A DNA stretch of 64,000 bases from Oligosphaera ethanolica. GTDB taxonomy: Bacteria > Verrucomicrobiota > Lentisphaeria > Oligosphaerales > Oligosphaeraceae. A model generated the notes under the pieces. It had not been told where the DNA came from. It searched no databases and was given only the letters and a program-made list of their open reading frames with translations. Position numbers and translations under genes: made by a program. The first letter of the stretch is position 1, and the number at the start of each line of letters is the position of its first letter. The stretch lies in assembly GCF_030814695.1 (NCBI RefSeq), contig NZ_JAUSVL010000001.1, positions 248,001 through 312,000 on the forward strand. The letters run 5' to 3'. This document shows, piece after piece, positions 8,905 to 18,095 of the stretch.

Positions 8905-9654
8905 GAATTCTGTCCTCAATTCTCGCAAGGTGACCTGACAATCAGCAAACAATAGGCAAACTGCTTAATATAAGCAACAAAACCTACTTTTACAGGCGCG
9001 CGAAGCAAATGAACCAACCGAGCAGACTGATCCGACTGATCCGACTGATCCGACTGATCCGACTGATCCGACTGATCCGACTGATCCGACTGATCCGACT
9101 GATCCGACTGATCCGACTGATCAAATCGACGATCGGTCCGATCGGTCCGATCGGTCCGATCCGTCCGATCCGTCCGCGAAAATGACCATCGCCAAGGCGA
9201 ACCGCCCCACGCCAGCGCCGCCTCTCCGCTGGCGGGACACTGGGCGTTTCTATGGACGCTATGGACGCCATCTTGGTTGCCGCCAGTCAGTCCCCGGTGT
9301 CCCAGCAGTCCACAACCGGTCCCCGGCGTCCAAGGCGTCATTCCCCATGGTCCAGGCGTCCCCACGGTCCAAGCCATGGGACCATGCCTCATGAGTCCGT
9401 GAGTCCTCGTCCCAGTGCGCTGCCGCCAATAAGTGCCGTCGGGACGGCGGCGCTCCCAGGAGTCCAAGCGTCCCCACGGTCCAAGGCGTCCTCGGGCACC
9501 GGCCAATATCAATCACTGACCGATTACCTTTTTTTCGCACAAAAGGCGCTGTGGCGTCGTCAAAGGGCGATTCCGCCGGTTATATTATGCCTTTTACGCC
9601 CTGCTTTCATTCCACCGCCCTGACCATCTACGATACTGAAGCGAAAAAGGCTCC
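8905..9654. repeat. intergenic region made of short tandem and dispersed repeats
   Basis: From about 9026 to 9122 a 9-base unit (ctgatccga) is repeated almost 11 times without interruption. It passes into a related unit (gatcggtcc, then gatccgtcc) up to about 9177. From 9180 to 9500 come degenerate ggtccaaggcgtcc-like words and a stretch (about 9380-9465) that matches 18155-18310 in inverted orientation. It ends at 9527 with a copy of the element end CACTGACCGATTAC. Read on the minus strand the 9-mer gives Ser-Asp-Gln repeats, but the frame has no other gene character. Confidence 0.8.
9504..9527. repeat. solitary element end (terminal repeat remnant)
   Basis: AATATCAATCACTGACCGATTAC closely matches the right terminal repeat of the 500-750 bp elements described at 18, 21.7, 28.7, 45 and 62 kb. 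No matching left end was found upstream, so this is probably a decayed copy joined to the repeats on its left. Confidence 0.55.
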
Positions 9655-12144
9655 ATGGAACTTCTTGCACCTGCTGGCAATCTCGAGGCCGGCGTCGCCG
9701 CCTTTCACTACGGCGCCGACGCGGTATACCTCGGCATGCGCGATTTCTCGGCCCGCGCCGACGCGGACAATTTCACGCTTGACGATCTCGGCGTGCTCCT
9801 GGGCATCGCCCACCAGGACAGCGAGCGGCCGCGGAAGGTCTATGTCGCCGTCAACACGCTGGTTGAAGAGGCGGAGCTGCCGGGGCTGATCGCCTTGCTG
9901 GCGCAGCTGCGGGATCTCGAAGTGGACGCATTGATCATCCAGGACTTGGCAGTGTACGACATCGTCCAGGAGCATTTTCCGGAGTTCGAGCTGCACGCCA
10001 GCACGCAAATGGCCATCCACAATCTGGCGGGCGCCAAACAAGCGCACGAAATGGGCTTCAAGCGCGTCATCGCCGCCCGGGAATTGACTCTGGCTGAATT
10101 GGGCGAAATGACCGACATCCCCAACCTGGAACTGGAGGTCTTTGTGCACGGCGCGCTATGCTACGCCTACAGCGGCCTGTGCCTGCTCTCCGCCTGTTTG
10201 CGTGGCGGCAGCGGCAATCGCGGCGACTGCGCCTACGTCTGCCGCAACAGCTTCAAAATCCACGATGCCACCGGCGCTCTCATCGACCAGAGCGCGCCGA
10301 TGTCAATGAAGGACCTGGCCCTGCCGGAGCTGATTACGGCCCTGCGGCAAAGCGGCGTGGCGTCGCTGAAGATCGAAGGCCGCAAAAAGACGCCGTTGTA
10401 TGTCGCCGCCGTGACCAACTACTACCGCAAGCTCATCGACGGCTCGTTCGCCCCGGGCGAGCAGGCCTGTTGCGAGCGTGACATCAAGACCATCTTCAGC
10501 CGGCCGTGGACAACGCTGTACGCACGCAATGCCCACATGGCCGCCGTCACCGACCCACATACCGTCGGCCCCCGCGGCGCCGAGGTAGGCACCGTGGCGG
10601 CCTTCTGCCCCGGCGAACCCGACCGCATCCGCTTCGTCGTCAAAAACCAAGGCATCGAACGCCATGACGGCCTGCAGATCGAGGTGCCCGAGCGCGAAAA
10701 GCCTTTCGGTTTCGGTATTGACGACCTGCGTATCTTCAGCCAGCGCAGCAACGAAAGCGGCGTAGCCGCCTTCAGCGCCGAACCGGAAAGCACCGTCGAA
10801 GTGGCTCTGCCGCCGGAGCACCCGCCCATTCCGGTCGGCGCCCGGATCAGCTGTTCGTCGTCCCAAGCCGTCAAACGCAGTTACGACTGGCCGACACCGC
10901 GGCCGAGCCTCTGCCGCTCGCGTTATCCGGTCTATTTCGAACTGCAGATTTCGCCGCGCGAACTCGTGGTCATATCCCAGCCCTGCGCCGGCCCCCGCGA
11001 GCTCACCGACATCCGCACCAACATGATCCTGGACGAGCCGCTCGCGCCGGCCCGCCAGCCGGAAAAAATCGCCGACACCGCCCAGAGCTGCTTCGCCAAG
11101 CTCGGCGATACCACCTTCACCCTCGCCGATCTCCGCGTCAGCAACCCTGACGGACTCTTTGTGCCCACGTCCCTGCTCAATGAGATCCGCCGCCGCGCCG
11201 CGCAGGACGTCCAAGACGCCCTCGACAAAGACCTCCGCGAGCTCACTGACACCGTCACCGAGGCCGTTGACAGCTGGCAGCCGCCGGAGACAACAACCGG
11301 CGCCGCGCCGGCCTGGGCAATCAAAATCGACCGCGTCTTCTTTCTCAATCTCTTCAGCGACAAAGACCTCGCGCGGCTCGACGAAGTCATCTTCGCCATC
11401 GGGCGCACGCCGGCCAACGACGTCCCAGACGCCCTGGCGGAGCTCGAACGCCAGCTTGGCGGCCGCAACCGCATTCGTCTGGCGCTGCCGGCCATCAGCC
11501 GTGACAACGGCAGCACCAACTGGGTGGCGTTGATCGCCAATCTCTTCCGCAGTGGCTGGCGCCGCTGGGAGTTGTCCAATATCGGCGCCTGGCAGCTGTT
11601 CAGCGAGGCCGGGGCGAGCCCGCGCAACCTCAATCTCAGCGCGGACTGGCCGATGCATGTGTGCAATCACCTGGCGGCCAAGACCTTGCTGGACCTGAAT
11701 CTCCGGCGCGTCACGCTGTCGCCGGAAGACCGCTGGGACAACTGGCTGGCGCTGGTGAAAAAGCTCGGCCCTTGCGTTGACGTGCCGGTGTACCAGGACA
11801 CGCCGCTAGCACTGTCAGCGACCTGCGTCATGAACAGCCTAAAGGGCTTCTGCCCAGGCAAGAAAAACTGCGATTTCACCACGCTGTCCTTGACATCGCG
11901 ACGTGACGAGAAGCTCGTCGCCATCAACGACCACTGCCAGTCCGTCATCATCTCGGAACGGCCACTCGATCTCAGCGGCCATCTCCACGAACTGCGCCGC
12001 CAGGGCGCTGGCCGTTTCCGCGCCGACTTCCTCTGGCGGGACTACGCGCCAACCGCCGTACTCGACATCTGGCGCAAACTCCAGCTCGACGAGGCGGACA
12101 GCAACGCCTGGACCGCCAATCTTTTCCGCGATACGAACGCATAA
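9655..12144 (+). CDS. peptidase U32 family protein, long RlhA-like form
   Basis: 829 residues. U32 proteins are named as peptidases, but the well-studied bacterial ones act in RNA hydroxylation (RlhA on 23S rRNA, TrhP on tRNA). The start MELLAPAGNLEAGVAAFHYGA is the family N-terminus, and the U32 signature is clear at about residues 155-175 (VFVHGALCYAYSGLCLLS). Further Cys residues follow in CLRGGSGNRGDCAYVCR, candidate iron-sulfur ligands. The length and extra C-terminal domains resemble the long RlhA type with DUF3656, so an rRNA hydroxylation role is the best guess. AAAAAGG lies 5 bases before the ATG. tsaB follows 58 bases later on the same strand. Confidence 0.85.
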   Translation: MELLAPAGNLEAGVAAFHYGADAVYLGMRDFSARADADNFTLDDLGVLLGIAHQDSERPRKVYVAVNTLVEEAELPGLIALLAQLRDLEVDALIIQDLAVYDIVQEHFPEFELHASTQMAIHNLAGAKQAHEMGFKRVIAARELTLAELGEMTDIPNLELEVFVHGALCYAYSGLCLLSACLRGGSGNRGDCAYVCRNSFKIHDATGALIDQSAPMSMKDLALPELITALRQSGVASLKIEGRKKTPLYVAAVTNYYRKLIDGSFAPGEQACCERDIKTIFSRPWTTLYARNAHMAAVTDPHTVGPRGAEVGTVAAFCPGEPDRIRFVVKNQGIERHDGLQIEVPEREKPFGFGIDDLRIFSQRSNESGVAAFSAEPESTVEVALPPEHPPIPVGARISCSSSQAVKRSYDWPTPRPSLCRSRYPVYFELQISPRELVVISQPCAGPRELTDIRTNMILDEPLAPARQPEKIADTAQSCFAKLGDTTFTLADLRVSNPDGLFVPTSLLNEIRRRAAQDVQDALDKDLRELTDTVTEAVDSWQPPETTTGAAPAWAIKIDRVFFLNLFSDKDLARLDEVIFAIGRTPANDVPDALAELERQLGGRNRIRLALPAISRDNGSTNWVALIANLFRSGWRRWELSNIGAWQLFSEAGASPRNLNLSADWPMHVCNHLAAKTLLDLNLRRVTLSPEDRWDNWLALVKKLGPCVDVPVYQDTPLALSATCVMNSLKGFCPGKKNCDFTTLSLTSRRDEKLVAINDHCQSVIISERPLDLSGHLHELRRQGAGRFRADFLWRDYAPTAVLDIWRKLQLDEADSNAWTANLFRDTNA

Positions 12145-12202
12145 TCCTGGCACAACGGCCGCCGGCGCCACGCCAGGCCGGCATCGCCGTGGAGGCTCCA
12201 TC

Positions 12203-12904
12203 ATGATCCATGCCGCTCTAGACACCTCTCTGGGCAGCGCGCTGGTTGTCGCCGACGGCGACCGCGTGCTTTTCAACGACCATCTGGCAGGCACGGGCCG
12301 GGAGAGCGACCGCGAGCTGGCGCCGTGGCTTAAGGCCACACTGGACGGCTTGAGCCTGCGCCTCAACGATGTCTGCCGCTGGACGGTCGGCACCGGCCCG
12401 GGCAGCTTTGCCGGTCTGCGTTACGGCATCGCGTTGGTCAAGGGCTTCTGCGCCATCAGCGGCGCCACCATGCGCGGCGTCCCCAGCTGCCTGGCCTTGG
12501 CCCACGCCGCACTCGCCGATGCCCAGGACGCGCGACGCATCGGCGTCCTCCACGACGCCCGCTGCGGCCAAATCATCCTGGTCCGTTTTGCACGCGGTAC
12601 CGACGCGACCCTGCAGCTTTCAGGCGAAGCCGTTGTGCTCACGCCGGAGGAATTGCTGGTCGAGCAACACCGCTGCGACCACTACGTCAGCGCCCAGACG
12701 GCGGCTTTACCGGCATTGCCAGAAGCGGTAGCCGCGCGGCTCTTGTCCTGCGCGGGCATCGACGCCCGCGCCCTGCTCAACGCGCCCGCCGGGCTCTGGC
12801 CCTGGCCGCAGAACCCGCAGGAGCTCATGGCGAGCTGCGAGCCGCTGTACGTGCGCCCGCCGGTCTTTGTCAACCCCCAGCCGGTGAAAATCCCGCAGAT
12901 CTAA
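12203..12904 (+). CDS. tsaB: tRNA threonylcarbamoyladenosine biosynthesis protein TsaB
   Basis: 233 residues. Non-catalytic partner of TsaD in making t6A37 on tRNAs that read ANN codons. The N-terminus IHAALDTSLGSALV is the ASKHA-fold phosphate-1 region and GTGPGSFAGLRYGIALVKG near residue 70 is the strongest TsaB signature. The C-terminal half is less conserved, as usual. I set the start at 12203 because GGAGG sits 7 bases ahead; the frame is open further upstream but overlaps the U32 gene. Probably co-transcribed with that gene, which fits a shared RNA-modification theme. Confidence 0.9.
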   Translation: MIHAALDTSLGSALVVADGDRVLFNDHLAGTGRESDRELAPWLKATLDGLSLRLNDVCRWTVGTGPGSFAGLRYGIALVKGFCAISGATMRGVPSCLALAHAALADAQDARRIGVLHDARCGQIILVRFARGTDATLQLSGEAVVLTPEELLVEQHRCDHYVSAQTAALPALPEAVAARLLSCAGIDARALLNAPAGLWPWPQNPQELMASCEPLYVRPPVFVNPQPVKIPQI

Positions 12905-12928
12905 CCATCAGCCCGCGCATCCCTATCC

Positions 12929-15121
12929 TCAGCGACTTTTCGCGCCCCACTGCCAGCGTTCGCCGGCGGCGAGGGTGATGTCGATGGGCTCTTCGCCGGG
13001 CGCAAGCTGAAGCCGCAATGCCCCGGCGCGTTCGGCTTTGACCTCGCAGAAGCGAGTGCGGCCGCCGGCGCGTTCGGCGCTGATGCGGAAACCGCCGGGG
13101 AAGCGCACATCGCTGAATGCCGCCCGTCGCCAGGCGTCCGGTACGCCAGCAAAAAGCATCGCCGTACCAGCGTGTTCGCAGATAAGCATTTCGAGCATGG
13201 CGGTGGCGCCGGCCATGGTGCCATCAAGCTGCATGACCTCGTGGGTTTCCCGGGGTTTGAGCATGTCGGCCTTGCGGTGCATGGTCAGCCCCTGGAAGCG
13301 CGGCAGATACACTGTCGCCATGCTCTCGTTGATGAATAGCTCTCGCCAGAAACTGAAGAGCAGCCGCGGCGATTCCCGGAAATTGCGGCGGATCTGGAGC
13401 TGAATAGCCCAGGGGTAGCACCACTCACTCCACTGGCCCATGCCACGCAGAATCCACAAGTCGATACTGCGATCGAGCTGGAGTTGCTCGTCGTCGCTCA
13501 GCTCAGCGCAGATGTCGAATGGGTAGATCATAGCCAGATGTGAATGATGGCGGTGGCAGACGTCGAGATCCTGTCCTTCCCAGATGCCGATATGCGCGTC
13601 ATCGCCTTCGCCGACCGTGCAGAAATGCGGCAGGCGGCACTTCATGTCCAGCCAAAGGGGTTTGGGACTCTCGCCCAATTCCTGCGCTGCCGCTAGGAGC
13701 GCATTGAGCAACGCATGAGCGCAGGTCAGCTGATTAGATGGATCGCGGCCGGAATTCTGCCGGCAGACCCGGCCATTGACCTTCACCGCAAAGGTACAAC
13801 CATACTCGGCCGAGATGCTCAGCGGAATGGACAGCCGGCCATCGTGCTCTTCAAGCGTTTCTTCAAAGACCCGCATCACGCCACGCATGAAAGGCAGCGC
13901 CCGCTCGGCCAGGAAACGACGGTCGCCAGTCATCCGGTAGTACTGCCAATACAGCAGGCCCATCCAGCCGCCGCAGGCGAAATCCAGCACCGCACCGACG
14001 CCCATGCCGCCGCATTGGCCACAGCGGTCGTCCACCGCGTGGGTCAACAGCAAGCCGTCGTCAATGCCGAAAAGACTGCGGGCATTGCCACGCATCGCCG
14101 CCTGGGAGGCCGGGCTTTCCAGCAGGTCAAACAGCGGCAGCAGATGCTCGGCATTGCCGGTCGCAAAGGCCAACGTGTACACCTGCTGGACATTGACATT
14201 GAAATGGTAATCGCAGCTCCATGGCGGCCGCTGGTAGTCTTCCAGCCAGGGCCCCTGCAGGCCGCTGGGGACGCCGCCGGGCGTCGTCGCACAAGCAAAT
14301 TTGTAGAGCGCCAGGAGCCAGAAGCGCTCGTAGAACGGATCCGGTACCGCAATCGTCGGCTGGCGTTGCCAGTAGGCCCCCCACCAGGCCTGTGCGGCCC
14401 GCAGCGGCTCCGACCAGTCGCCAGCGCAAGGCTGGAGGCAGGAGCGGTCGCCGTCCTCGCTGAGCTCAGCCGCCAGGCAGAAGCCAAAGGGTGTCTGCTG
14501 CCATTGCGCGATCATGCCCGGATCGGCGGGATGGGGCTGATACCAGCCGCAGCCAGCGCCGTCCTCAAACCGGCTCGGCGGCGCAAAGTCCACGGACGCG
14601 AAGAGCTCGCCTAGCCGCTGCCACATCGGCTCGGCGGCCGTCGCCACGACCAGCGCATCGGCATCGCGCAGGTACAGGCGGTTGCGCGTCATGTCCATGA
14701 GCAGCTCCAGCGCCCCAGCGGCGGTGTCCACGCGGACAATGCCGCTGGCGTAGTCCAAGGTGGCGGCCTTCAGGGGCGCCTTGAGGGTGAGTACGAAGCG
14801 CCCGCCGGGCACCCGAGTCGCCGGCCACCAGACGGGATAGCGCGGCATGGGCTGCGCGGTGACGCTGGCAGCCTGCAACAGGCGACTTTCCTCGCTGACA
14901 TCGTAGGGATCGTAGGCCTTGACCAGATCGCGATAGGAACAGGGCCGTCCCAAGGTGGTGGCGCCACGATGGTCCCAGCAGGAACTCAGGCTGAACTCAA
15001 GCTGCAGGCGCCGGCCCGAGCCAAACACCAGCACACCCAGATCGCTGTTGCCCATGGGCACGCCGCAATGAACCCGCCGCAAGGGAAACTTCAGCCGAAA
15101 GACTTGGCCTTGGATGTCCAT
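12929..15121 (-). CDS. GH95-like glycoside hydrolase (alpha-L-fucosidase/galactosidase type)
   Basis: 730 residues without a signal peptide. The middle has the (alpha/alpha)6-barrel signature of GH95: GLQGPWLEDYQRPPWSCDYH followed by NVNVQQVY near residue 320, corresponding to the NLQGLWN...PPW...Y.IN motif, and CHRHHSHLAMIYPF near 555, corresponding to the HRHLSHLYGLYP motif. GH95 enzymes cut alpha-1,2-fucose or related L-sugar caps. The N-terminal 250 residues should be the beta-sandwich domain. AGGAG lies 5-6 bases before the ATG. It converges on tsaB and stands alone. The exact substrate is uncertain because the protein is divergent and short for the family. Confidence 0.72.
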   Translation of the reverse strand: MDIQGQVFRLKFPLRRVHCGVPMGNSDLGVLVFGSGRRLQLEFSLSSCWDHRGATTLGRPCSYRDLVKAYDPYDVSEESRLLQAASVTAQPMPRYPVWWPATRVPGGRFVLTLKAPLKAATLDYASGIVRVDTAAGALELLMDMTRNRLYLRDADALVVATAAEPMWQRLGELFASVDFAPPSRFEDGAGCGWYQPHPADPGMIAQWQQTPFGFCLAAELSEDGDRSCLQPCAGDWSEPLRAAQAWWGAYWQRQPTIAVPDPFYERFWLLALYKFACATTPGGVPSGLQGPWLEDYQRPPWSCDYHFNVNVQQVYTLAFATGNAEHLLPLFDLLESPASQAAMRGNARSLFGIDDGLLLTHAVDDRCGQCGGMGVGAVLDFACGGWMGLLYWQYYRMTGDRRFLAERALPFMRGVMRVFEETLEEHDGRLSIPLSISAEYGCTFAVKVNGRVCRQNSGRDPSNQLTCAHALLNALLAAAQELGESPKPLWLDMKCRLPHFCTVGEGDDAHIGIWEGQDLDVCHRHHSHLAMIYPFDICAELSDDEQLQLDRSIDLWILRGMGQWSEWCYPWAIQLQIRRNFRESPRLLFSFWRELFINESMATVYLPRFQGLTMHRKADMLKPRETHEVMQLDGTMAGATAMLEMLICEHAGTAMLFAGVPDAWRRAAFSDVRFPGGFRISAERAGGRTRFCEVKAERAGALRLQLAPGEEPIDITLAAGERWQWGAKSR

Positions 15122-15173
15122 GACTTCTCCTGTCGTACAACTCTTGCCGCGACCTCGCCCGGCGCTGCCGGCG

Positions 15174-16496
15174 CTACGGCGCCGCCACCGCCGAGGGGTC
15201 TTTTTTCTGCCCGGGGCCCGCGTCCTGCCAGACGGGCAGCAACTGTGCTCTCAGGTCATCGTAGCGTTCCTGCACCCGCATATACACCCCGAAACGGTCT
15301 GGTACGGTGACGTACTCGCGTTCAGCCTCGTCCAACACGGCGGCGATGCGGCGATGCCTGGCCACAACGCGCGCAAACTCCGAACGCGCCGCGCGAAATT
15401 CGTGGCGAAAGCGCGCCGTATTGCCGGTGGCGAGAGATGCCAGCGCCTCGCTGTACATGTCCAACGCCGGCTGCAGAAGCACCGGCGCGTCCTTTTTCAC
15501 TTCGTAGAAGCGCAGTTGCAGCTGGCCAATGGCGTTGAGGTCCAGCTTCAGATCCTTGACGACGTCGGGAACCTCGTCCAAACGGACTCGCTCGACGAGT
15601 TCGAGGCCCTGGCCGGCCTTGACCATCTGGACGGACTCAAGGACCTCCACGCAGTCGACAATCATAGCCAGCGACTGATGGCGGATGCCGCGATCGCAGA
15701 CGACAAGCACCTGCCGTTCGTACCACGCCTGCAAGGATATCACCCCCGGCTGGTGATTCTGGAGAACATAGCCGACAGCTTCCACCAGCGGCCGGCCGTG
15801 CGCCGTTAGCTCCAGTAGCTCGCGGAATATCTGACCATGCGCTGCCGGTAGCAGTTCAAAACAGCCCGCGAGCAAATCGCAATGCAACATGTGCAGCTGG
15901 AACAGCTCCGAATAGTCTGGGGTGAGCCGGCTCAGCAGCAGCTCATCAACCCGGGGAAAATGTCTGCGGACGAATTGTCGGTTGGCCACCTGATAATCCA
16001 GCTCGTAAATACCGCGGATGCCGCGGCCGCCCATGACCATGCGGTTGGTCAAAGCCGCCGCCAGCCAGCGCAGCACGGGCGCTTCAATCGGCACTTTGTA
16101 GCCCATTTCCCGCGCCCGCCGCAGCAGCAACGCCTGCATCAGCCGCCAAGTAACGGCGTCCATGCGTTCATCAGCCGTAAACTCCAACGCATAGAGCAGG
16201 TCGTCTGACTTGGCCACACCCCGTTCACTGATATGCAGCAACGCCTTGGGCTGTTCGGGACAGCGAAGGAAATCATCAACCAGCGATGCGCAGTTTGCGG
16301 CATAGAGGGCGACGTTTCTTGCCCGCGCCGCCGACCACGCTTTGACCTGCAGCTGCTTGGCCCGCATGGTCTCAGTCGCTACTTTCGGCGTCGCCGGCGG
16401 CGGCGCCGCCTCGGCGGGCGGCACGGCTGGCTCAGCGAGCAAAGGCGTCGCAGTCAGCATCAGCAACAGCGGCAAATAGCAGATAAGTCTATTCAT
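15174..16496 (-). CDS. secreted protein of unknown function
   Basis: 440 residues with a clear signal peptide (MNRLICYLPLLLMLTATPLLAEP) and a Pro/Ala-rich linker up to about residue 45. The rest is predicted helical and contains no motif that I recognise. The C-terminal 90 residues are rich in Arg and Glu (for example FRHEFRAARSEFARVVARHRR). Its ATG overlaps the end of the S41-like gene by 8 bases (ATGAATAG), and GGAAG lies 5 bases ahead, so it is the third gene of a purE operon. The close coupling suggests that it works with the S41-like protein at the cell envelope, which is an inference from position only. Confidence 0.72.
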   Translation of the reverse strand: MNRLICYLPLLLMLTATPLLAEPAVPPAEAAPPPATPKVATETMRAKQLQVKAWSAARARNVALYAANCASLVDDFLRCPEQPKALLHISERGVAKSDDLLYALEFTADERMDAVTWRLMQALLLRRAREMGYKVPIEAPVLRWLAAALTNRMVMGGRGIRGIYELDYQVANRQFVRRHFPRVDELLLSRLTPDYSELFQLHMLHCDLLAGCFELLPAAHGQIFRELLELTAHGRPLVEAVGYVLQNHQPGVISLQAWYERQVLVVCDRGIRHQSLAMIVDCVEVLESVQMVKAGQGLELVERVRLDEVPDVVKDLKLDLNAIGQLQLRFYEVKKDAPVLLQPALDMYSEALASLATGNTARFRHEFRAARSEFARVVARHRRIAAVLDEAEREYVTVPDRFGVYMRVQERYDDLRAQLLPVWQDAGPGQKKDPSAVAAP

Positions 16497-17472
16497 TGGG
16501 CTTCCGCTTGAGCACCATGATTGCCACCAGTGTGTCGCTGGCCTGCTTCACCCAGGGATCACCATCACCAGCAGGTTCCACGGCGCTCAAATCGCGATCG
16601 GGAAACACAGCGCGAACAGCCGACGCCTTTTCAGCCGCCCGCAACGCCAGCGGCAGACGCAAATAAAGACCATCGCGAAACGGCACCACGCGACCGGGGC
16701 CGGGAATGCCCCGACTGGGCTCGCCCATCACAAACGCGCCCTGCTGCTGCAGACTTTGGGCGAGACTTTCGGCCATCCCGCAGGTATCAGCGTCAATCAA
16801 AACAATCACCGGCACCGCGGCAGCGCCAAGCGTCGCCCCCAGCGCGTCAGCGACTGCTTTGTCCTGCCCATCAACACTGCGCAGGTCAAGAATCACGCCG
16901 TGATAGTCGCCCTGCTGCAATGCCAACTGAAAGGCTGCCAACTCCTCCGGATAAGCGCAGTCCAGACTGCTTATACGCAACCGGGCCAGGGTGTGATCAA
17001 CCGTACCACCAATGTCCACCAGCCACTCGGCAGCCACGCTGGGAATCGTCGGCGACGTCATCAGCACGGCCGGAGCCCGCGTCAGCAACAACATGTCGTC
17101 AAGCACTAGCTGTTCTTCTCCAGCTGGAAGCACCGGCAACGCCCCCTCACGCTGTAATAACTGCAACAACGCCAAGCCACTGTGAGCCGGGCCGTCACCG
17201 GCAGGAATGACGGGCAAGGGCGTAACCGGCACGGGCGCACCCTCGGCCGTTGTAACTGGAGCCGCTGCGGGAGCACCCTCGGCCACTGTAACTGGAGCCG
17301 CTGCAGGAGCACCCTCGGCCGGAGCAAGAGCGGGAGCTACAACCGGCACCGGCTTGACCGGCACGGCGTCCCCGCCGGCTTCCGCAGCGCGCGTCGGGCA
17401 CAGCTGCACCATCATGCAGCAGGCAACCAGAAACGGCGGCAGGGACGTCCAGCAGTGACCGTAGTTGCTCAT
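16489..17472 (-). CDS. S41/ClpP-crotonase-fold protein lacking the catalytic serine
   Basis: 327 residues. An N-terminal signal-like hydrophobic stretch is followed by a Pro/Ala/Val low-complexity linker (residues about 30-95) built from EGAPAAAPVT repeats. The C-terminal 170 residues resemble the protease core of tail-specific (S41) peptidases: YHGVILDLRSVDG, VPVIVLIDADTCGMAES and GAFVMGEPSRG line up with the DLRxN, VLVNxxTASASE and GEKTFGKG motifs. The Ser expected in TASASE is Gly or Ala here (Thr230-Cys-Gly-Met-Ala-Glu235) and the expected Lys is also absent. It is therefore probably a non-catalytic relative. The start overlaps the purE stop by one base (TAATG). Confidence 0.6.
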   Translation of the reverse strand: MSNYGHCWTSLPPFLVACCMMVQLCPTRAAEAGGDAVPVKPVPVVAPALAPAEGAPAAAPVTVAEGAPAAAPVTTAEGAPVPVTPLPVIPAGDGPAHSGLALLQLLQREGALPVLPAGEEQLVLDDMLLLTRAPAVLMTSPTIPSVAAEWLVDIGGTVDHTLARLRISSLDCAYPEELAAFQLALQQGDYHGVILDLRSVDGQDKAVADALGATLGAAAVPVIVLIDADTCGMAESLAQSLQQQGAFVMGEPSRGIPGPGRVVPFRDGLYLRLPLALRAAEKASAVRAVFPDRDLSAVEPAGDGDPWVKQASDTLVAIMVLKRKPNE

Positions 17473-17963
17473 TAGAGCGTGAACTCCTTGTCGGCGGCGA
17501 TGACTTTTTCCCGGCGTTTGGCACGATCGGCGCTGAAGCGCTCACGCACAGCCGGGTCTTTGCGGGCGATGATCTGCGCCGCCAGCAGCGCGGCATTCAT
17601 GGCGCCACCGCTGCCGATGCCCACTGTCGCCACGGGAATGCCACCGGGCATCTGCACCGTCGAGAGCAGCGAGTCCAGGCCATTCAGAGCGCCGCCCTCT
17701 ACGGGTATGCCGATGACCGGCAAGATCGTATGGGCAGCCACGACCCCAGCTAGATGCGCGGCGCCGCCAGCCGCGGCGATGATGACTTCCATGCCGTTCT
17801 TTTCGGCATTGCTGGCAAAAGCCGCCACCACATCAGGCGTGCGGTGAGCGGACATGATACGCACCTCAACCGGAATGGCTAGGCTCTTGAGAGTGTCAAT
17901 ACAGGGCTGTATTTTCGGCAGGTCGGAAGCGCTGCCCATGAGTACGGCAACTAGTGCAGTCAT
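17472..17963 (-). CDS. purE: N5-carboxyaminoimidazole ribonucleotide mutase (PurE)
   Basis: 163 residues. Class I PurE converts N5-CAIR to CAIR in purine synthesis. The motifs MGSASDLP near the N-terminus, SAHRTPD near residue 48 (active-site His) and [14 protein letters not shown] near 70 are intact, followed by [29 protein letters not shown] lies 9 bases before the ATG. It is first in a three-gene overlapping run with an S41-like protein and a secreted unknown, an odd set of partners for a purine enzyme; no purK is seen in the window. Confidence 0.95.
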   Translation of the reverse strand: MTALVAVLMGSASDLPKIQPCIDTLKSLAIPVEVRIMSAHRTPDVVAAFASNAEKNGMEVIIAAAGGAAHLAGVVAAHTILPVIGIPVEGGALNGLDSLLSTVQMPGGIPVATVGIGSGGAMNAALLAAQIIARKDPAVRERFSADRAKRREKVIAADKEFTL

Positions 17964-18095
17964 CGTGTCGTTCTCCTACGTTGTGCTTCTATGTACGCAT
18001 CGGGGACTCCCCGGACGGGGGCCCGCGCCAAACTAAGAAATATACCGGCAAAGTCGCCGCAAAGCAACAGCACAACCGCAGAGGCCAACAAGTTG

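Noticed and set aside
8905..8952. TTG start for gltX at 8952
   Set aside because: Adds 16 residues without family similarity; the ATG at 8904 begins directly before the class I fold and has a ribosome site.
8916..9512. Minus-strand frame with Ser-Asp-Gln repeats as a possible repeat protein
   Set aside because: The repeat is a DNA 9-mer array that is open in several frames; flanking codons match dispersed non-coding repeats and no ribosome site precedes it.
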